From: Odontocerum albicorne
Lineage: Eukaryota; Arthropoda; Insecta; Trichoptera; Odontoceridae
Assembly (NCBI GenBank): GCA_949825065.1
Contig: OX463842.1
Coordinates: forward strand, 37,629,323 to 37,693,322
DNA: 64,000 nucleotides
Direction: 5' to 3'
The position numbers and the translations under genes were made by a program. Below are positions 62,995-64,000 of the stretch, one piece after another (the first letter of the stretch is position 1; each line of letters opens with the position of its first letter). The notes beneath the pieces are model-generated. The model had not been told where the DNA came from and ran no database searches. It worked only from the letters and a program-made list of their open reading frames with translations.

Positions 62995-63230
62995 CCCAGT
63001 TAAATTCCTGGTGGTTCTCGAAAAAAATATAAAGGGTCCCAGTCTGGTGAAATAGTTCGCATGGTAACAATACTCACACGCGCTAGACGTGTGCGAGTCT
63101 TGTTGCCTCTTCACGTGCGGTAGTATTACTTACATGTGCGATTACCAACAACGAGTTTCGTACCTACTGCAGTGGCTCTAAACATGATATCTCGATTGAT
63201 GTGGCAAATTACAATGTTGTCTCCCGGCCC
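62995..63230 (+). mobile_element. tRNA-derived SINE (family A), partial
   Basis: The body segments GGGTCCCAGTCTGGTGAAAT, CTCACACGCGCTAGACGTGT, TCACGTGCGGTAGTATTAC and GAGTTTCGTACC parallel 47940-48295. The tRNA-like head is degraded. A short perfect ACACG...CGTGT hairpin lies in its middle. Confidence 0.6.
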
Positions 63231-63351
63231 TGCTCTTTAATATATCTAAATAATCCATTCGCATAAGTTAAAGGATACCATAGGAATGAATGGAGGAATA
63301 AAAAGTATGGTTTAAAAAATCATGCGTATTTTCATTCAATTTAATGTCTAG

Positions 63352-63420
63352 AGCAGGCATGACCAAACTACGACACGCGGGCCAAATTCGGGCCGCGAGG
63401 TCCATTTTTATGGCTGCCGT
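63352..63420 (+). mobile_element. hAT-type terminal sequence
   Basis: CAGGCATGACCAAACTACG followed by CGCGGGCCAAATTCGGGCCG and CGAGGTCC resembles the G+C-rich terminus common to many animal hAT MITEs (CAGG..GGC.AACT..GGCCCGCGGGCC). Only one end is visible; a SINE abuts it on the right. Confidence 0.5.
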
Positions 63421-63445
63421 CGGTAAAGTGTTATCATACGACATA

Positions 63446-63652
63446 AACTACGAAGACGACCTCCGTGACCTAGCTGATACGAGGTTTGTCTCCCAACCCG
63501 GAGGTTGCGGGTTCGATTCCCGTTGGAACCCAGATTTTTTAATAAAGGATTCCAGTCTGGTTTTCACTTAAGGCCTCTTTAACATGTTTTTGGTTGATAA
63601 GCCCGCCAGGTTGCATTGTATACAGTGAAAATGTAGTACAATACAAACTACA
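63446..63652 (+). mobile_element. tRNA-derived SINE (family B), best-preserved copy
   Basis: The head reads GACGACCTCCGTGACCTAGC (A-box region) and GCGGGTTCGATTCCCG, a perfect B box for RNA polymerase III. The body runs CCCAGATTTTTTAATAAAGG, AGTCTGGTTTTCACTTAAGG, GTATACAGTGAAAATG and ends ACAATACAAA. Related copies are at 22600-22815 and 32478-32690 on the minus strand. Confidence 0.75.
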
Positions 63653-64000
63653 TTAACGTAACCAAGCAATGCAGTGTGCACAATTTCCACTATAGCTATT
63701 CTTTTGCTATAAAATTAGTATTATGTTAACATATAATCGCATATCTTTCTGGAAACGTCTCTAGAATTTTATTTACAGTAAAATTTCTTAGAATTAATTA
63801 ACAGGCTATAGTATTTCTGCAAGTGCATCACAAATGAAAAATACGTACCACTTTTCGATACTCGTAATGGCACCTGTATTTGAATTTTAATATATTTTTT
63901 AGCTAACTGTGAAGAAAAAACAGTTCTCTATAATTTCCAATGGATTATTTGATAATAATATTTGAATAAAGTTACTGTTGTTTATATGTCGAGTTATCCA

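Larger units (their letters stand above)
58757..64000. other. gene-free right end, repeat-rich
   Basis: I see no host gene. LINE fragments occur at 59.2-59.9, 60.9-61.05 and 61.66-61.84 kb, a 5'-truncated retroposon at 62.2-62.5 kb, and SINEs plus an hAT end at 63.0-63.65 kb. The stretches between them (60.0-60.9 and 61.1-61.6 kb) are AT-rich with nothing identifiable. Confidence 0.65.

Overview
This window reads as nuclear DNA of an arthropod, most likely an insect; the order is not resolved. It is AT-rich and its genes are split into exons by GT/AG introns. It carries many decayed mobile elements of animal type: mariner, hAT-like, TTAA-flanked MITEs, LINE tails and tRNA-derived SINEs. Only two host genes can be supported. 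Exon joins were worked out by hand from splice sites, reading phase and remembered human family members; no alignment was run.

Left and centre, minus strand (38303 down to 8707): an orthologue of BCAS3 (Rudhira), a WD40 beta-propeller cytoskeletal and autophagy protein. Eleven shared coding exons join with consistent phase throughout. They can be followed by either of two in-phase terminal exons. The far one (8864..8707) gives an 832-residue protein with the usual short serine-rich tail. The near one (17253..15074) adds 726 low-complexity residues that include a hexapeptide repeat array and a C-terminal basic tract, giving 1506 residues. Its introns hold MITEs, two large foldbacks, SINEs, LINE tails and a mariner copy.

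The roughly 2.9 kb from 38320 to 41236 separates two divergent genes. It contains a perfect 21-bp hairpin, a palindromic CRE-like site and one unexplained open frame.

Right, plus strand (41237 to 55269): iduronate 2-sulfatase in four coding exons, 543 residues from the preferred start, with all sulfatase active-site residues present. Its introns are packed with repeats. In intron 3 a short LTR retrotransposon with nearly identical LTRs is itself interrupted by an hAT-like DNA transposon, and both target-site duplications can be read.

From 55270 to the end there is no host gene that I can see, only transposon debris. This includes a second mariner copy with an open 350-residue transposase frame, a Tigger/pogo-like element, several LINE tails, a 5'-truncated retroposon with a 13-bp target duplication, and SINEs. 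The first 8.7 kb is AT-rich non-coding DNA with a nested pair of TTAA-flanked MITEs.

BCAS3 (cytoskeleton, autophagosome) and iduronate 2-sulfatase (lysosome) share no direct pathway. They are head-to-head neighbours and may share a promoter region.
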